DNA of 64,000 bases from Choristoneura fumiferana (taxonomy: Eukaryota > Arthropoda > Insecta > Lepidoptera > Tortricidae). The notes under the pieces are model-generated. The model searched no databases. It saw only the letters and a list, made by a program, of their open reading frames with translations, and was not told the DNA's origin. This document shows positions 44,883 through 54,918 of this stretch, piece after piece (within the stretch, counting starts at the first letter, position 1; each line of letters starts with the position of its first letter). The DNA lies in the NCBI RefSeq assembly GCF_025370935.1, contig NC_133498.1:4489652-4553651 (forward strand). Reading direction: 5' to 3'. A program made the position numbers and the translations under genes.

Positions 44883-45929
44883 ATTTATTATGGTCGGACG
44901 TATAAACATGCGTCGGACGACGTGGCGTGGCGTCGCGTTTTCGTAGTATGTTTCCGAATTAAAGCATTAGATCTGGCAGTTGAATTGAAATTTCCGAGTT
45001 TTACAAAATTGCCATGGAAATTCCTTAAATTACATCATTGTTCTCATTGACTTTGGATTAAAAACAACCGTGTCAAAGGAGGGTGGGGTAATTGGCCTAA
45101 TGACCAATAAGGACAAGCGATATGTCACTGGATAGCTTATTCTAAGTTCTAAAACTTTTACTATGGCAGATAGTCCTAAATCTTTGTGTGAAAAAAGTTG
45201 CCGCTGCATAAAAGTACGTTTTTTCGATACTAAGTAAGTTCCTGTATGTTGATGATTTTGTATCATGATTTTGTTTTATATGCGTTTTCATATTTTTTTA
45301 CGCAGCGATTCGAGATGGCCCGCCGTACAAAAAGATGTAGAATATAAAAAAAACCTTGGTTCCTAGGCCAGAGTCCATACAAATCTGCCCATCCTCCTTT
45401 GATTGATTGATAGATGTTGTTTGATTGACGAACGACTAAATACGTGTCGACTATTATTATTTTATAACCAGGAATTGGACTTTCTTTTTTTCTTTTTAAG
45501 TTTTGAACAGGACCTTTCGAAAATACTCCGATCAACGATTTGTACGTTGATCGGAGTATTTCGCCTCTTTTTTCAAAGTTACACCCGAGCGGCTCGCTAG
45601 TGTATATAACATAATGTAAGGTGAAATAACTATTTTTCTTTGTAAACCAAAATAAATAACAGTACTTTATTGTTTCACCTTCAAGCTTGAATCTAGCCAG
45701 TAATAGGCTCTGTCATCCGTCCGCTTGGGTAATAGATACAAGAAGCACGAAAATAATAGTATGTTATTATATCTCAGTACGTCGGTTTAGCTTTCAACAC
45801 AGTTTCGATAACACGAGTATAAGTGTTTGAAATCAGTAGGTACTTTATTCTGTAGATGTCTCAGTCCTCGTCGCTGTCCTAGTATATGTCAGCCGTATTT
45901 TGAACATGAAACTACCGTGAGACTCACTC

Positions 45930-46189
45930 ATATTAAATATAATGACCCGGATAACTTACGTCTTAAATCGAGTTTAGCTCGACATTTGACAGTTGTAATG
46001 ATGATGAAAACGCGGGTAGTTGTGTGCCGGTGTCAGTTTCGTCGGGTAGTCGCGCGAGCAGAGCGGCGGCGTGTTGCAGCAGCCGCTGAGTCGCGTTGCT
46101 CCGAAGACGAAGGGCTACGGATTAGCCCGAAACATGTCGAGCTAAACTCGATTTAAGACGTGATTTATCCGGGACATTATATTTAATAT
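45930..46189. mobile_element. Foldback element with 55-bp arms
   Basis: Arms 45930-45984 and 46135-46189 match at about 52 of 55 bases (GTCTTAAATCGAGTTTAGCT and complement). The centre is GC-rich (GAGCAGAGCGGCGGCGTG). A family end is also at 39463-39482. Confidence 0.8.
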
Positions 46190-46483
46190 GTCAGCCATAC
46201 TTTGAATTACGACAATTAGGTAAGATATAAATTGCTTTTATCATAAACTCAGTTTTGCTATGAGATATGTTTGTGGCTATCAATTCAAGAATAGGTTTAG
46301 AGTAAACCAGAATACATTTATTAATAGGACACGACTACTATATTTCTTAGCTCAGTTGCTCCCAAATCATCTTGATGATATGTATTGGGACTGCTAACAA
46401 TAATCCCTATCATTTACTCGTACTTTCTCCTCAGTCAGCAAAAAATATTGTTTGTACAGTCACCTGCATTCATATCTTTTTTT

Positions 46484-46745
46484 TTATTCGACTGGATGGC
46501 AAACGAGCAAGTGGGTCTCCTGATGGTAAGAGATCATCACCGTCCATAAACGCTATAAATAGTCATACGCGATAAATAGAGGCCCAAGATGGGATACCTC
46601 AAGTGCCAGTGATTTCACCGGCTGTCTTACTCTCCACGCCGAAACACAACAGTGCAAGCACTGCTGCTTTACGGCAGGATTAGCGAGCGAGATGGTGGTA
46701 GCAATCCGGGCGGAACTTGCACAAGGTCGATCTACCACCTGCAAC
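46484..46745 (-). mobile_element. LINE L3 3' end
   Basis: GACTGGATGGCAAACGAGCA to GCGAGCGAGATGGTGGTAGC and GGGCGGAACTTGCACAAGG on the complement strand. Confidence 0.75.
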
Positions 46746-46867
46746 ACACACATCTGTCACAGCGGAGCGTGTAAAAATATCTGAGACGTCCTACTGGCTC
46801 TAGAAATAGAGTCTTATTAGATATTGGCGCAGGCTTTGTTACAGGCCACGCTGCCGGGCCGGTCACA

Positions 46868-46995
46868 TATAGGCCTCTAGGTTGGCAACGCATCTGCAAT
46901 ACCCCTGGTGTTGCAGATGTTTATGGGCGGTGGTGATCTCTTACCATCAGGAGACCCACTTGCTCGTTTGCCATCCAGTGGAATAAAAAAAGATA
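46868..46995 (+). mobile_element. LINE L3 3' end, short copy
   Basis: AGGCCTCTAGGTTGGCAACG to GCCATCCAGTGGAATAAAAA; only the last part of the 3' region. Confidence 0.75.
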
Positions 46996-47009
46996 AAAAA
47001 ATTATACTC

Positions 47010-47126
47010 GCAGAAATTCGAAAATCGAAGTTCGTATCGTACCGTCCCTCTCACTCCCGTATTGAATAATATTATCATCAGCGGGACGGCAAGATACGAA
47101 ATTCGAATTTCGCACTTCGTAGTATA
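47010..47126. mobile_element. Palindromic MITE, CGAACTTCG family
   Basis: AAATTCGAAAATCGAAGTTC, CGTCCCTCTCACTCCCGTAT, GCGGGACGGCAAGATACGAA, CGCACTTCGTAG. Confidence 0.7.
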
Positions 47127-47221
47127 CCTACCTACGGCCAGGCCTTATACTTCGAAGTTCAAATTAGCTTTGTATCATGCCGTTTTGCTCACGCTAATAG
47201 CATTTTTTTTCAATTTTTTTT

Positions 47222-47335
47222 TAGTTTCACCTGTCTCGTTGTCTGTCTGTCTCTGTCTGTGTGTCTATCTTCTGAAGTCAAATCTTGCAAGTAAAATTCG
47301 ACCAACTTCCAGACTTGAATTTTGGCATACTTATT
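47222..47335 (+). repeat. Interspersed repeat fragment, sister of 15170-15260
   Basis: TTTCACCTGTCTCGTTGTCT, TCTTGCAAGTAAAATTCGAC, CAACTTCCAGACTTGAA. Confidence 0.55.
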
Positions 47336-48660
47336 TAAATCACGTGACAATACAATAATCTAGTAGTGACATCCTGATAGTCCAGCCAGGATCGTCTCCG
47401 TAGGACGGAACTCTTAAACGGTTAATAGCATCGACTTGAAATTTGGTATGCAAATGTAGTTTGGGTGACAATGCAAGTACAGTCAACAAAAAGTACAGTC
47501 AGGAAAAAAAGCTTGTATTAAAAATTATTTTTTTATGGTTAAGTTATTTTTGAGTTTGAAACGCCTTATGAGCAAAGACGCTAAGTCCTCGCTTTGTTTA
47601 CTTATTTTTTTTAATATGAGGTGCTTTATAGGAGACGGGGGCGTGCTGTCAGGGAAGGGAAGGCTCAGACAGTACCAGATTCTCACCAGCTAAAAACCTG
47701 GCTGCACATCCCCTACTCCATGGAGCTACGGGGAGGAGAGGGCTAGAGCGGTTTCGCTAATAGAATTTAGTGTGAGCGTGGAAAGGACGGTATGATATGG
47801 AGTAAACCCAAAAGAATAAGAAGATACGTAGCTTAGCACATCTCTGGTAGCTTAACAGCCGCATGCTGTGGTTAAATATCTAACCCAGACAGTGAAACCA
47901 TGAGGCCACCGCAACCGTGAAAGTTCAATATGATCCTATAATTCACTGTGAGATTACTTCCCCATTACTTATTGCTTGTTTGATTGGTAATCTCTAGATC
48001 GGCGTTTAATAGAACGTATCATAATATTACTAATACTCTCGTGAGACACATGCCACGGCAATAAATATATAGTATATGTAAAATATAGTATGTATGTTTC
48101 ATGTGGACCTATTAAATACATAAATAAAATAAAAAAAACTACATCAAATTGGTCTATCTATTTCAGAGCTACAATGTCAAAAAAACACACCTTAACGCCC
48201 CTATTTTTGCATCGGAGGAGGTTAATAAAAACTACATATTTTTGCACTTGACTGTACTACTTAACACCTTGTGTAATCTGAAACACTATGTTTTTGCCTT
48301 TCTTTGGCAGGCGTCGAATTTATGGCAGTTACATATCGTGATTATCCTAGAATTTATGATACATATTTCAACTCATCGATGTTTTAGCACGCAAGCTTAC
48401 GAACATCCGTACAGGAATTAGTTACGTGAATTGATATGTAATATGTTGGTATATGTTAGTATTATACCGTAACATCTGAACGTCGGACGTACGCGAAAAA
48501 AGTGTAGTGTTAGATGATAACGAACAAGGTTGAAAAAAGTGTAGAATAAGTAGTGTAGTTGAAGTAAGCGTAGTATAAGTGTATTAATTGTTAGGGATAG
48601 TGCAAAACCACTTATCTACCGTACGTCAATACCGCGTATCTGCACTATGTAGAACTCTAC

Positions 48661-49171
48661 ATGTCGGCGGCTGATCGCCAAATCCGCCAGATCACGAGAT
48701 TCCTAGGCATATCGTGAAATAGCGCCATTTCATGGATTGTCTAAGGGACATCCGCCATATCGTTCAAAATCCATCGTTTAACAATTTGCCTAGTGACGTT
48801 TAGGCAGATCATAAAATTCCTAGGCATATCATGAAACGCCGCCATATTGGTTCTGGCAGTTTGCCAGCCGCAGCCGCGGCACGCGCGCTTCGCTCGCTCG
48901 GCTCGTGCGTTGTGGTCAAAATTCATACTAACCACTCCTCGCTTCGCTCGTCGTACCTAAATTTTTCTTTTTTTGGCATACCTATCACGATGTACCCGGT
49001 ATAGAGCTAGGAATATCGACGAATGCGTTGCTCTAATCAATCTGCCGTATTGTTTCTCAGGCACGTCGTGATATACCTGGCCAATTTTTAGGCATATCAT
49101 GAAATGGCCCCATTTTACGATATGCCTAGAAACTTTTTGATCTGGCGGATTTTACGATCGGCCGCCGACAT
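48661..49171. mobile_element. 511-bp inverted-repeat element with iterated AGGCATATCRTGAAA motif
   Basis: ATGTCGGCGGCTGATCG at the left pairs with CGATCGGCCGCCGACAT at the right, with further pairing (AATCCGCCAGATC). The inside carries AGGCATATCGTGAAATAG, AGGCATATCATGAAACGC and AGGCATATCATGAAATGG, plus a CpG-rich CGCTTCGCTCGCTCGGCTCG block. Confidence 0.75.
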
Positions 49172-49516
49172 ACAGAAAAGTTTCATCTCATATTTGTATT
49201 ATTTTAAAGAATTAGGAGTAAAAACTTGGAATTAGGCTAAATTAAATCGCTCAGATGCGCTGTCCTCGTATTTTGTGTAAAGCATTTTTGGCAAAAATGT
49301 ATTTTTCAACAATATACTTACCTGAAAAGTTGAAGGCGAAGAAACAAAAGATAAAGACAATGGTTGCTTGGGAACCTCCAGTTGTTTGTCTCGCTCTTGA
49401 CCTCTCAGTTTTTGCTGAAATCGCGATAGAAGGTGCGGCATCGTATTTAACGATGATTGATTTGAACATGGCCCGATTAATGAGAAGTTTCTTTGTTTTA
49501 AGAGTTCCCTTTACCT

Positions 49517-49845
49517 GCACTTTGTTAATCCTACTAATATTATAAATGCGAAAGTTTGTGAGTGAGTGAGTGAGTGAGTATGTTTGTAACTCCTTCACGC
49601 TGAAACGGCTGGACAGATTTGGATGAAATTTGGTATGTAGATAGCTGGACATTTGGAATAAAACATGGGCTACTTTTTATCCCGATATTCCCACGGGATA
49701 GGGATAAAATTTCGAAACAACAACCGCTGGGCTTAGAGTCATGAAATTTGACATGATTGTTATTAATGTAACTTCAATTAAAACAACGATTTAATTTTCG
49801 GGAATTTCCACGGGATTTCCAATCTAATGATTTACGTGTGCTAAT
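49517..49845 (-). repeat. R1t-related repeat, left partner of an inverted pair
   Basis: TAATATTATAAATGCGAAAG, a (GAGT)n run at about 49558-49578, GGCTACTTTTTATCCCGATA, CCACGGGATAGGGATAAAA. Confidence 0.7.
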
Positions 49846-49904
49846 CCGCATCCATATTTTTAATTTTTCCGCAATACATGTCGTGATTTTCATATGTAAC
49901 CTAA

Positions 49905-50258
49905 CTAGTGTTTACCCGTGGCTTCGCGCACGTAAATCATTAGATCCAGCCGCCGAACAGAAATTTCGGGATTTTAAAAAATTCCCGTGGGAATTCTCGA
50001 AAATTAAATCGTGGTTTTTCATTGACGTTACGTTAAAAACAATCATGTCAAACACGACTCTAAGCCCAGCGGTTGTTGTTTCGAGATTTTATCCCTGTCC
50101 CGTGGGAATATCGGAATACAAAGTAGCCTATGTTTTATTTTAGATGTCCGGCTATCTACATACCAAATTTCATCCAAATGTCCAGCCGTTTCAGTGTGAT
50201 GGAGTAACATATTCACACACTCACACACAAACATTCACATTTATAATATTTGTAGGAT
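49905..50258 (+). repeat. R1t-related repeat, right partner of an inverted pair
   Basis: TAGTGTTTACCCGTGGCTTC to ATTTATAATATTTGTAGGAT; head-to-head with the copy at 49517-49845. Confidence 0.7.
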
Positions 50259-50453
50259 TCTCAGACATGAACGTTTTAAGTTAATAATTTATATAATTAT
50301 CTCATTAAGTTGGGTGGGGCTTCGAGCGTTTGAACCGCCGTTTCCCGTGTATTAAAGATAACGTCCATGAACCAAAGCCGATTGCAATTAAATTAAACTA
50401 ATAGCAGTTGAAACGCAAGCAGAACTACCCATTTAAGATTAAAGAAATATTAA

Positions 50454-50594
50454 GGGGCTGTTTCACCATCCATTGATTAGTGTTAACTGACTGTTAAATG
50501 TGATGCCGTCTCCGTCTATTCGAACAAAACAAATAGAGACGGCATCACACCTAACCGCCAGTTAACACTAATCAATGGATGGTGAAACAGCCCC
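50454..50594. mobile_element. M141 MITE, copy 4
   Basis: 141 bases, palindromic. The left duplication is TAA (50451-50453); the right side reads TCA, one base changed. Confidence 0.85.
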
Positions 50595-50628
50595 TCAATG
50601 AGCTAAAACAATTACTTACTTTGCTCAC

Positions 50629-51290
50629 CCGCAAGGCCGCGACCTTATGACCGCTACGTCTATGCAAGAAATGTGCTCATACAGTTCCTCCACCTCCACA
50701 CTGTAAGAACACACATAAATCACACAAACCCATCCCCACCACCAGTTCAGGTGTGTGTGTCTATTATTGAGCTAGTGAACGGCTGTGTTGCTCTAAAGAG
50801 GTCTGGTTGGGGTTGAAACGGGTTGATGTATTTTTTATTTCATTCGACTAGATGGAAAACGAGCAAGTGGGTCTCCTGATGGTAAGAGATCACCACCGCT
50901 CATAGAAACCTGCAATACCAGGGGTATTGCAGATGCGTTGCCACCCTAGAGGCCTAAGATGGGATACCTCAAGTGCCAGTAATTTCACCGGCTGTCTTAC
51001 TCTCCACGCCGAAACACAACAGTGCAAGCCCTGCTGCTTCACGGCAGGATTAGCGAGCAAGACGGTGGTAGCAATCCGGGCGGACCTTGCACAAGATGGT
51101 GGTGGTGATAGTTGGGTTTGTGTGATTTGTGTGTGTTCTTACAGTGTGGAGGTGGAGGAACTGCATGAACACGCATATCTTGCATAAACGTAGCTATAAG
51201 GTCGCGGGTGAGCAAAGTAATTGACTAATTGTTTTAGTTCATTGATAGGACCTCCGCAAAGTAACGCCTGATTCAATCAATAATATTTAA
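50629..51290. mobile_element. CACCCGCGACC foldback element split by a LINE tail
   Basis: Left half CACCCGCAAGGCCGCGACCT ... GGTTGATGTA to about 50830; right half GGTGGTGGTGATAGTTGGGT ... GGTCGCGGGTGAGC to the end AAGTAACGCCTGATTCAAT at about 51280. The L3 copy at 50838-51096 interrupts it. Confidence 0.7.
50838..51096 (-). mobile_element. LINE L3 3' end nested in foldback
   Basis: TTCATTCGACTAGATGGAAA to CAATCCGGGCGGACCTTGC on the complement strand. Confidence 0.75.
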
Positions 51291-51361
51291 GTCATTAAAG
51301 AAGCCAAACCAAAACGAAATAATGTATAAGCCTGATTTATAACATATGAAATAAGTTTAAA

Positions 51362-51485
51362 ATGGATATGCTCCGGATGTTGATTGTATTTCTGCTTGTA
51401 ACCGGTACAAGTGAAATAAGAATACGACAAAGGAGAAAAAGTGAGAAAATACCAAGATTGGATTGGGAAAACTATAAGTTTGAAG
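51362..51485 (+). CDS. Putative alternative first exon of the protease (own signal peptide)
   Basis: A 124-base open segment starting at an ATG in good context (AAAATGG). It encodes 41 residues and one leftover G, then a donor AAG|GTAATT. Residues 3-16 (MLRMLIVFLLVTGT) form a compact signal peptide. Then comes IRIRQRRKSEK, with a furin-type RQRR at 22-25, and IPRLDWENYKFE. The phase (1) is that of exon 2, so splicing over 942 bases to 52428 gives Gly-Cys-Gly-Ile and keeps the catalytic frame. The product would be a short protease without the N-terminal extension and knot. The segment sits about 75 bases after the end of a foldback repeat. Two very short upstream ORFs occur just before it. No transcript evidence is available, and a chance ORF cannot be excluded, but start context, signal peptide, donor and phase together make chance less likely. 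Confidence 0.55.
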
Positions 51486-51574
51486 GTAATTTATGATAGT
51501 GACTCATTAGTCACATGCAGACTACTACGTACTTAGATATTTCCCGCAACTATACAATTTTCCGAGACAATAGT

Positions 51575-51740
51575 TGTTAGTGTCACAAGGGAGCAAAATG
51601 ATGTATTTACGGCGAGGATTCTACAATAGAATACTGAGCGTAGTGAGGGATTCTAAAGTAGAATCCTGAGCGTAATGAGGGATTCAAATGTTAACGCCCA
51701 AGATGAAAATAATTTTGCTCCCGAGTGACTCATACAACTT
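51575..51740. mobile_element. Inverted-repeat element with tandem GAGCGTARTGAGGGATTC units
   Basis: Outer GGGAGCAAAATGATG pairs with AATTTTGCTCCC. The inside holds repeated GAATACTGAGCGTAGTGAGG and GAATCCTGAGCGTAATGAGG, each unit itself palindromic around GATTCTA..TAGAATC. Confidence 0.65.
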
Positions 51741-51950
51741 TTCACACCGAGTATGACAAAAAATTAAATAAAACAGTTCTAAATATAATTAAACAGCAAC
51801 CAGCATAGAAAATGGCGTGCTTTTATATCAACATCAAAAAATTGCATTTGCAAAAAAAAGCACTTAGAAAAGCCTTGAACAGGAAAGTTGCACTTTGATC
51901 CCTCTCGTCAGGGAGCAAAAGTTACTTTTCTGAATCAGAGGTGTGAAACA

Positions 51951-52085
51951 ACAATTATGTTATGTCCTTCCCCGGGACTCAAACTACCTGTATACCTAAC
52001 TTAATATAAATCGGTTCAGCGGTTAAGACGTGAAAAACAAACAAACAGACTTACCTACAAACTTTCGCAATTATAATATTAGTGG
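51951..52085 (+). repeat. R1t-related repeat
   Basis: TTATGTCCTTCCCCGGGACT, GGTTCAGCGGTTAAGACG and CTTTCGCAATTATAATATTA. Confidence 0.6.
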
Positions 52086-52157
52086 GATATCTGTATTTAA
52101 TATCTGTAATTGATTGACAATCAAAAAAATAGTCTTACAAACTTTCGCATTTTTGAA

Positions 52158-52386
52158 TTACCTAGCTTTTACCCGCGGCTCCACCCGCGTGGTATTCGGT
52201 TATCGCGCGCTGTTCCCTCGGAAACTGTGCATTTTTCCGGGATAAAAAGTAGTCTTTGTCACTCTCAGGCCCATAAACTAACTCTATGCCAAAAATCACG
52301 TCGATCCGTCGCTCCGTTAAGGCGTGAAAGACGGACAAACATACACACAGACACACACACTTTCGCATTTATAATATTAGTATGGA
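52158..52386 (+). repeat. R1t repeat, sister of 2700-2912, just before exon 3
   Basis: TACCTAGCTTTTACCCGCGG, GATAAAAAGTAGTCTTTGTC, CACGTCGATCCGTCGCTCCG, TTCGCATTTATAATATTAGT. It ends 42 bases before the exon 3 acceptor junction. Confidence 0.7.
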
Positions 52387-52427
52387 TGGGATAACACACT
52401 GTTAATAGTAGTTTTCTTTATTTCCAG

Positions 52428-52539
52428 GCTGCGGTATAGCAGTGGGGAAGCAAACAGCCCAGCGCCGGATCGTGGGCGGAGACGACGCCGGCTTCGGCAC
52501 GTTCCCCTGGCAGGCTTACATCAGAATAGGATCCTCCAG
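52428..52539 (+). CDS. Serine protease, exon 3 (activation site and start of catalytic domain)
   Basis: Residues 407-444. The acceptor is TTTATTTCCAG and the donor AG|GTTGTA. The text reads CGIAVGKQTAQRR, then IVGGDDAGFGTFPWQAYI. Cleavage at Arg420|Ile421 would release the new N-terminus that activates S1-family proteases. The basic P1 residue means a trypsin-like activator. Cys408 is placed to form the interchain disulfide with the catalytic domain. The exon ends in phase 2 and joins A of exon 4 to give Arg444. A 0.7-kb inverted-repeat element begins only 40 bases after the donor. Confidence 0.93.
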
Positions 52540-52578
52540 GTTGTACTCCTAGCTTTATGTACGGCAAACCTTAACTTA

Positions 52579-53286
52579 GGGTCTCCCCAAACCTATTGAC
52601 GCGGAATCAGCTTTAGCCGATCGAAAAACTCTTTATGTCCACGCAATAAGAGCGAAATTAAACCCTGATTTTGTTATTTTTATTTTGGCTGTTTTTTTTA
52701 TATCATTGTAAACTTTATTTAATATTACCTTTGACGACTTCAATATATGATGTGTATATTAAATGAATAAATAAACTAAATTAAACTAACCACTTGACAG
52801 TCCGACGATTCCATAGCATCCAAACATCATAGCATAGCATCTTTAAGGTCAAAGTGAACAGACACCTTCTAGGCAAACGTGTACCATCTTAGGCCTCATC
52901 TTCGCCGTCCATCAAGCGAGATTGAGGCCAAACGTAAGCCTATTTTTTATTTAAAAAAATACTTCAACCCGTCCGTGGATACTTTATGCCTTGATTTTGT
53001 GCATACATCTTAAACTATATGCTATTGTTTTATAAATATTATTTGAATAAGTAAACATTAATTTACTCTCTCAGTCTCAGTATTTCGTCTTTACTCAAAA
53101 CATTGTAGTTATAAAATTGTTGAAGCACGGCGAGGTTTGTCCGTCGATAAAGAACCCGGACGGTTGGAGGCATATCGGTCGCACGCTCCGGACTGTCATG
53201 GCTAAAAGACGTCGATCGGCCGGCCAACGCAAAACGATGTTTACCGACGGGAAACGTCTTTTACGTCGATAGATGTGGGGAGACCC
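52579..53286. mobile_element. Inverted-repeat DNA element (GGGTCTCCCCA ends)
   Basis: GGGTCTCCCCAAACCTATTG at the left pairs with CGATAGATGTGGGGAGACCC at the right, about 708 bases in all. The inner CGGCCGGCCAACGC region is GC-rich. No transposase. It starts 40 bases after the exon 3 donor. Confidence 0.7.
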
Positions 53287-53296
53287 TTTGATTGCG

Positions 53297-53472
53297 TTTC
53301 CACCAAAGATCTGCGGGGATCATTAATCAATAAAAACACTTTATTTACATACCAATCCTCGCACAGCACTGGTGGAAACAGCTGAGCGGAGCGAGGCGAG
53401 GTAAATGAAGCGCTTCTATTGGTTCATGAAAAACACATTCCTCGCACATCTCTGGTGGAAACGGAGTCTAAA
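53297..53472. mobile_element. MITE, GCGTTTCCACC family
   Basis: GCGTTTCCACCAAAGATCTG, GAGCGGAGCGAGGCGAGG, CTTCTATTGGTTCATGAAAA, CTCTGGTGGAAACGGAGTC. Confidence 0.75.
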
Positions 53473-53570
53473 GCGAAAACTTAGAATTATCGGCTCAGTC
53501 TAAAATAAAGTAAGCTTAAAATTAATGAAAATTACGGAAAACGACTCCATTTTTGCACATTAAATTCTAA

Positions 53571-53711
53571 GGGGCTGTTTCACCATCCATTGATTAGCGT
53601 TAACCGACGGTTAAATGTGATGCCGTCTCCGTCTATTCGAACGAAACAAATAGAGACGGCATCACACCTAACCGCCAGTTAACACTAATTAATGGATGGT
53701 GAAACAGCCCC
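53571..53711. mobile_element. M141 MITE, copy 5
   Basis: 141 bases with TAA on both sides (53568-53570 and 53712-53714). Confidence 0.85.
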
Positions 53712-54183
53712 TAAAGGAGTAAGATTGTAAATTGCACAGTGTTATTCTCTAAACAAACCTCGTCCTTATGCCTCATCCAGACACTCCACGGGGCTACACG
53801 AGGAAACGCGAGTGTGCCCTTATCTTCTCTCGCCTCGCTTCGCTATAGCTCCGCTTTATGTTGGGTTTTCGGGCGCGAGTCAAAGGAGAGAGGAAAAAAG
53901 ATGTAGGGAGCAACTGAATAAATCAAGAGTGTGGATGGTTAATACTCCTGCTGCCTCCACTCGCCAAGACTCGTGCTAGATAGCCTCTCGCGGGAGTCTG
54001 GAGGGGCATTAGATCCAGCGCTGCGCTCGACAGGCAATCCCAACTATATCTACAAGTTCGTATGTGACACTTTGTAGAACTCTGTTGCAGTCAATAAAAA
54101 ATCAATTAAAAAAAAACTCAATAGCAGCAGCATAGGCTTTCTACGACACAGTGTTCTACCCCATGTCAGTATGAATAAGGTAT

Positions 54184-54472
54184 ACAGCATGAATTTTTGA
54201 TACTACCTCGAACTTTAAGGGTAGTTAGTGAAGACCCTAATTCCCTAATAATAACATTTATTATGTTTAGAAAAAAATCTTATTATAAATAAATAAATAA
54301 ATAGTTCCTCTCTCGTATCAAATTATTGTACGCATTACATTGCTGCTCGAAAAAATTCAAAAATATGAACTAGCAATTTGTTATGATATCGGTCCACAGC
54401 CTTCGATCATCACCACAGCACTTAAATCATCGTCTGGTTACAGTTTGAGGTAGTATCAAAAATACACGCTGT
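54184..54472. mobile_element. Inverted-repeat element (ACAGCRTGWATTTTTGATAC ends)
   Basis: ACAGCATGAATTTTTGATAC and TACCTCGAACT at the left; the complement of ACAGCGTGTATTTTTGATAC at the right. Related to 44565-44882. Confidence 0.7.
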
Positions 54473-54519
54473 AGGTTCGTAGAAATTAGCCAGTGGTGAC
54501 ATCTGGCGCTGTTGTAGGT

Positions 54520-54636
54520 ACTACGAAGTGTAAAATTTGAACTTCGTATCTTGCCGTCCCTCTGACGCTAATATTATTTAATACGAGAGTGAGAGGGACA
54601 GTAACGAACTTTGATTTTAGAATTTTGTAGTAGCCC
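54520..54636. mobile_element. Palindromic MITE, CGAACTTCG family
   Basis: GTACTACGAAGTGTAAAATT, TCTTGCCGTCCCTCTGACG, ACGAGAGTGAGAGGGACAG, TTTTGTAGTAGCCCC. Confidence 0.65.
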
Positions 54637-54742
54637 CATTGAATCTCTATACTGGCTACGAGTGTGGATTAGGTTTGTTCAAAGAATAACACCCCTGGTC
54701 AAAATACAGAATGAATTTGGGGACGTGATTTGGATTGAACTC

Positions 54743-54918
54743 CATCTCATCATCATCTTCTCGGTCTATATACGTCCCACTGCAGGGCACAGGCCTCCTC
54801 TGAGAATAAGAGGTCTTGGGCCCAGTGCGGATTGGGAACTTCACGTACACCACTAAATTTCTTCGACGGTGTATATAGGTTTCCTCGCGATGTTTTCATT
54901 CACAGTAAAACACGTGCT
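54743..54918 (-). mobile_element. S1 SINE, head-truncated and internally deleted
   Basis: CATCATCATCTTCTCGGTCT, TATATACGTCCCACTGCAGG, GGGCCCAGTGCGGATTGGG, TTTCCTCGCGATGTTTTCA. Confidence 0.75.

Larger units (their letters stand above)
31427..52427 (+). other. Intron 2 of the serine protease gene
   Basis: About 21.0 kb. It contains the putative alternative first exon (51362-51485) and the repeats listed. Parts not listed (31670-32470, 33040-33640, 38640-38710, 39960-41140, 43240-44080, 45080-45920, 46200-46480, 47340-48600) show AT-rich DNA or decayed repeat pieces and no exon I could support. Confidence 0.7.

Noticed and set aside
48149..48421. 90-codon frame after an acceptor-like TTTCAG
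   Set aside because: No donor or phase fit to neighbouring exons, no recognisable domain, and AT-rich codon use.
49251..49652. 133-codon minus-strand frame with an antisense partner
   Set aside because: No domain; its 5' part is within the R1t repeat and the plus-strand frame of the same region is equally open.
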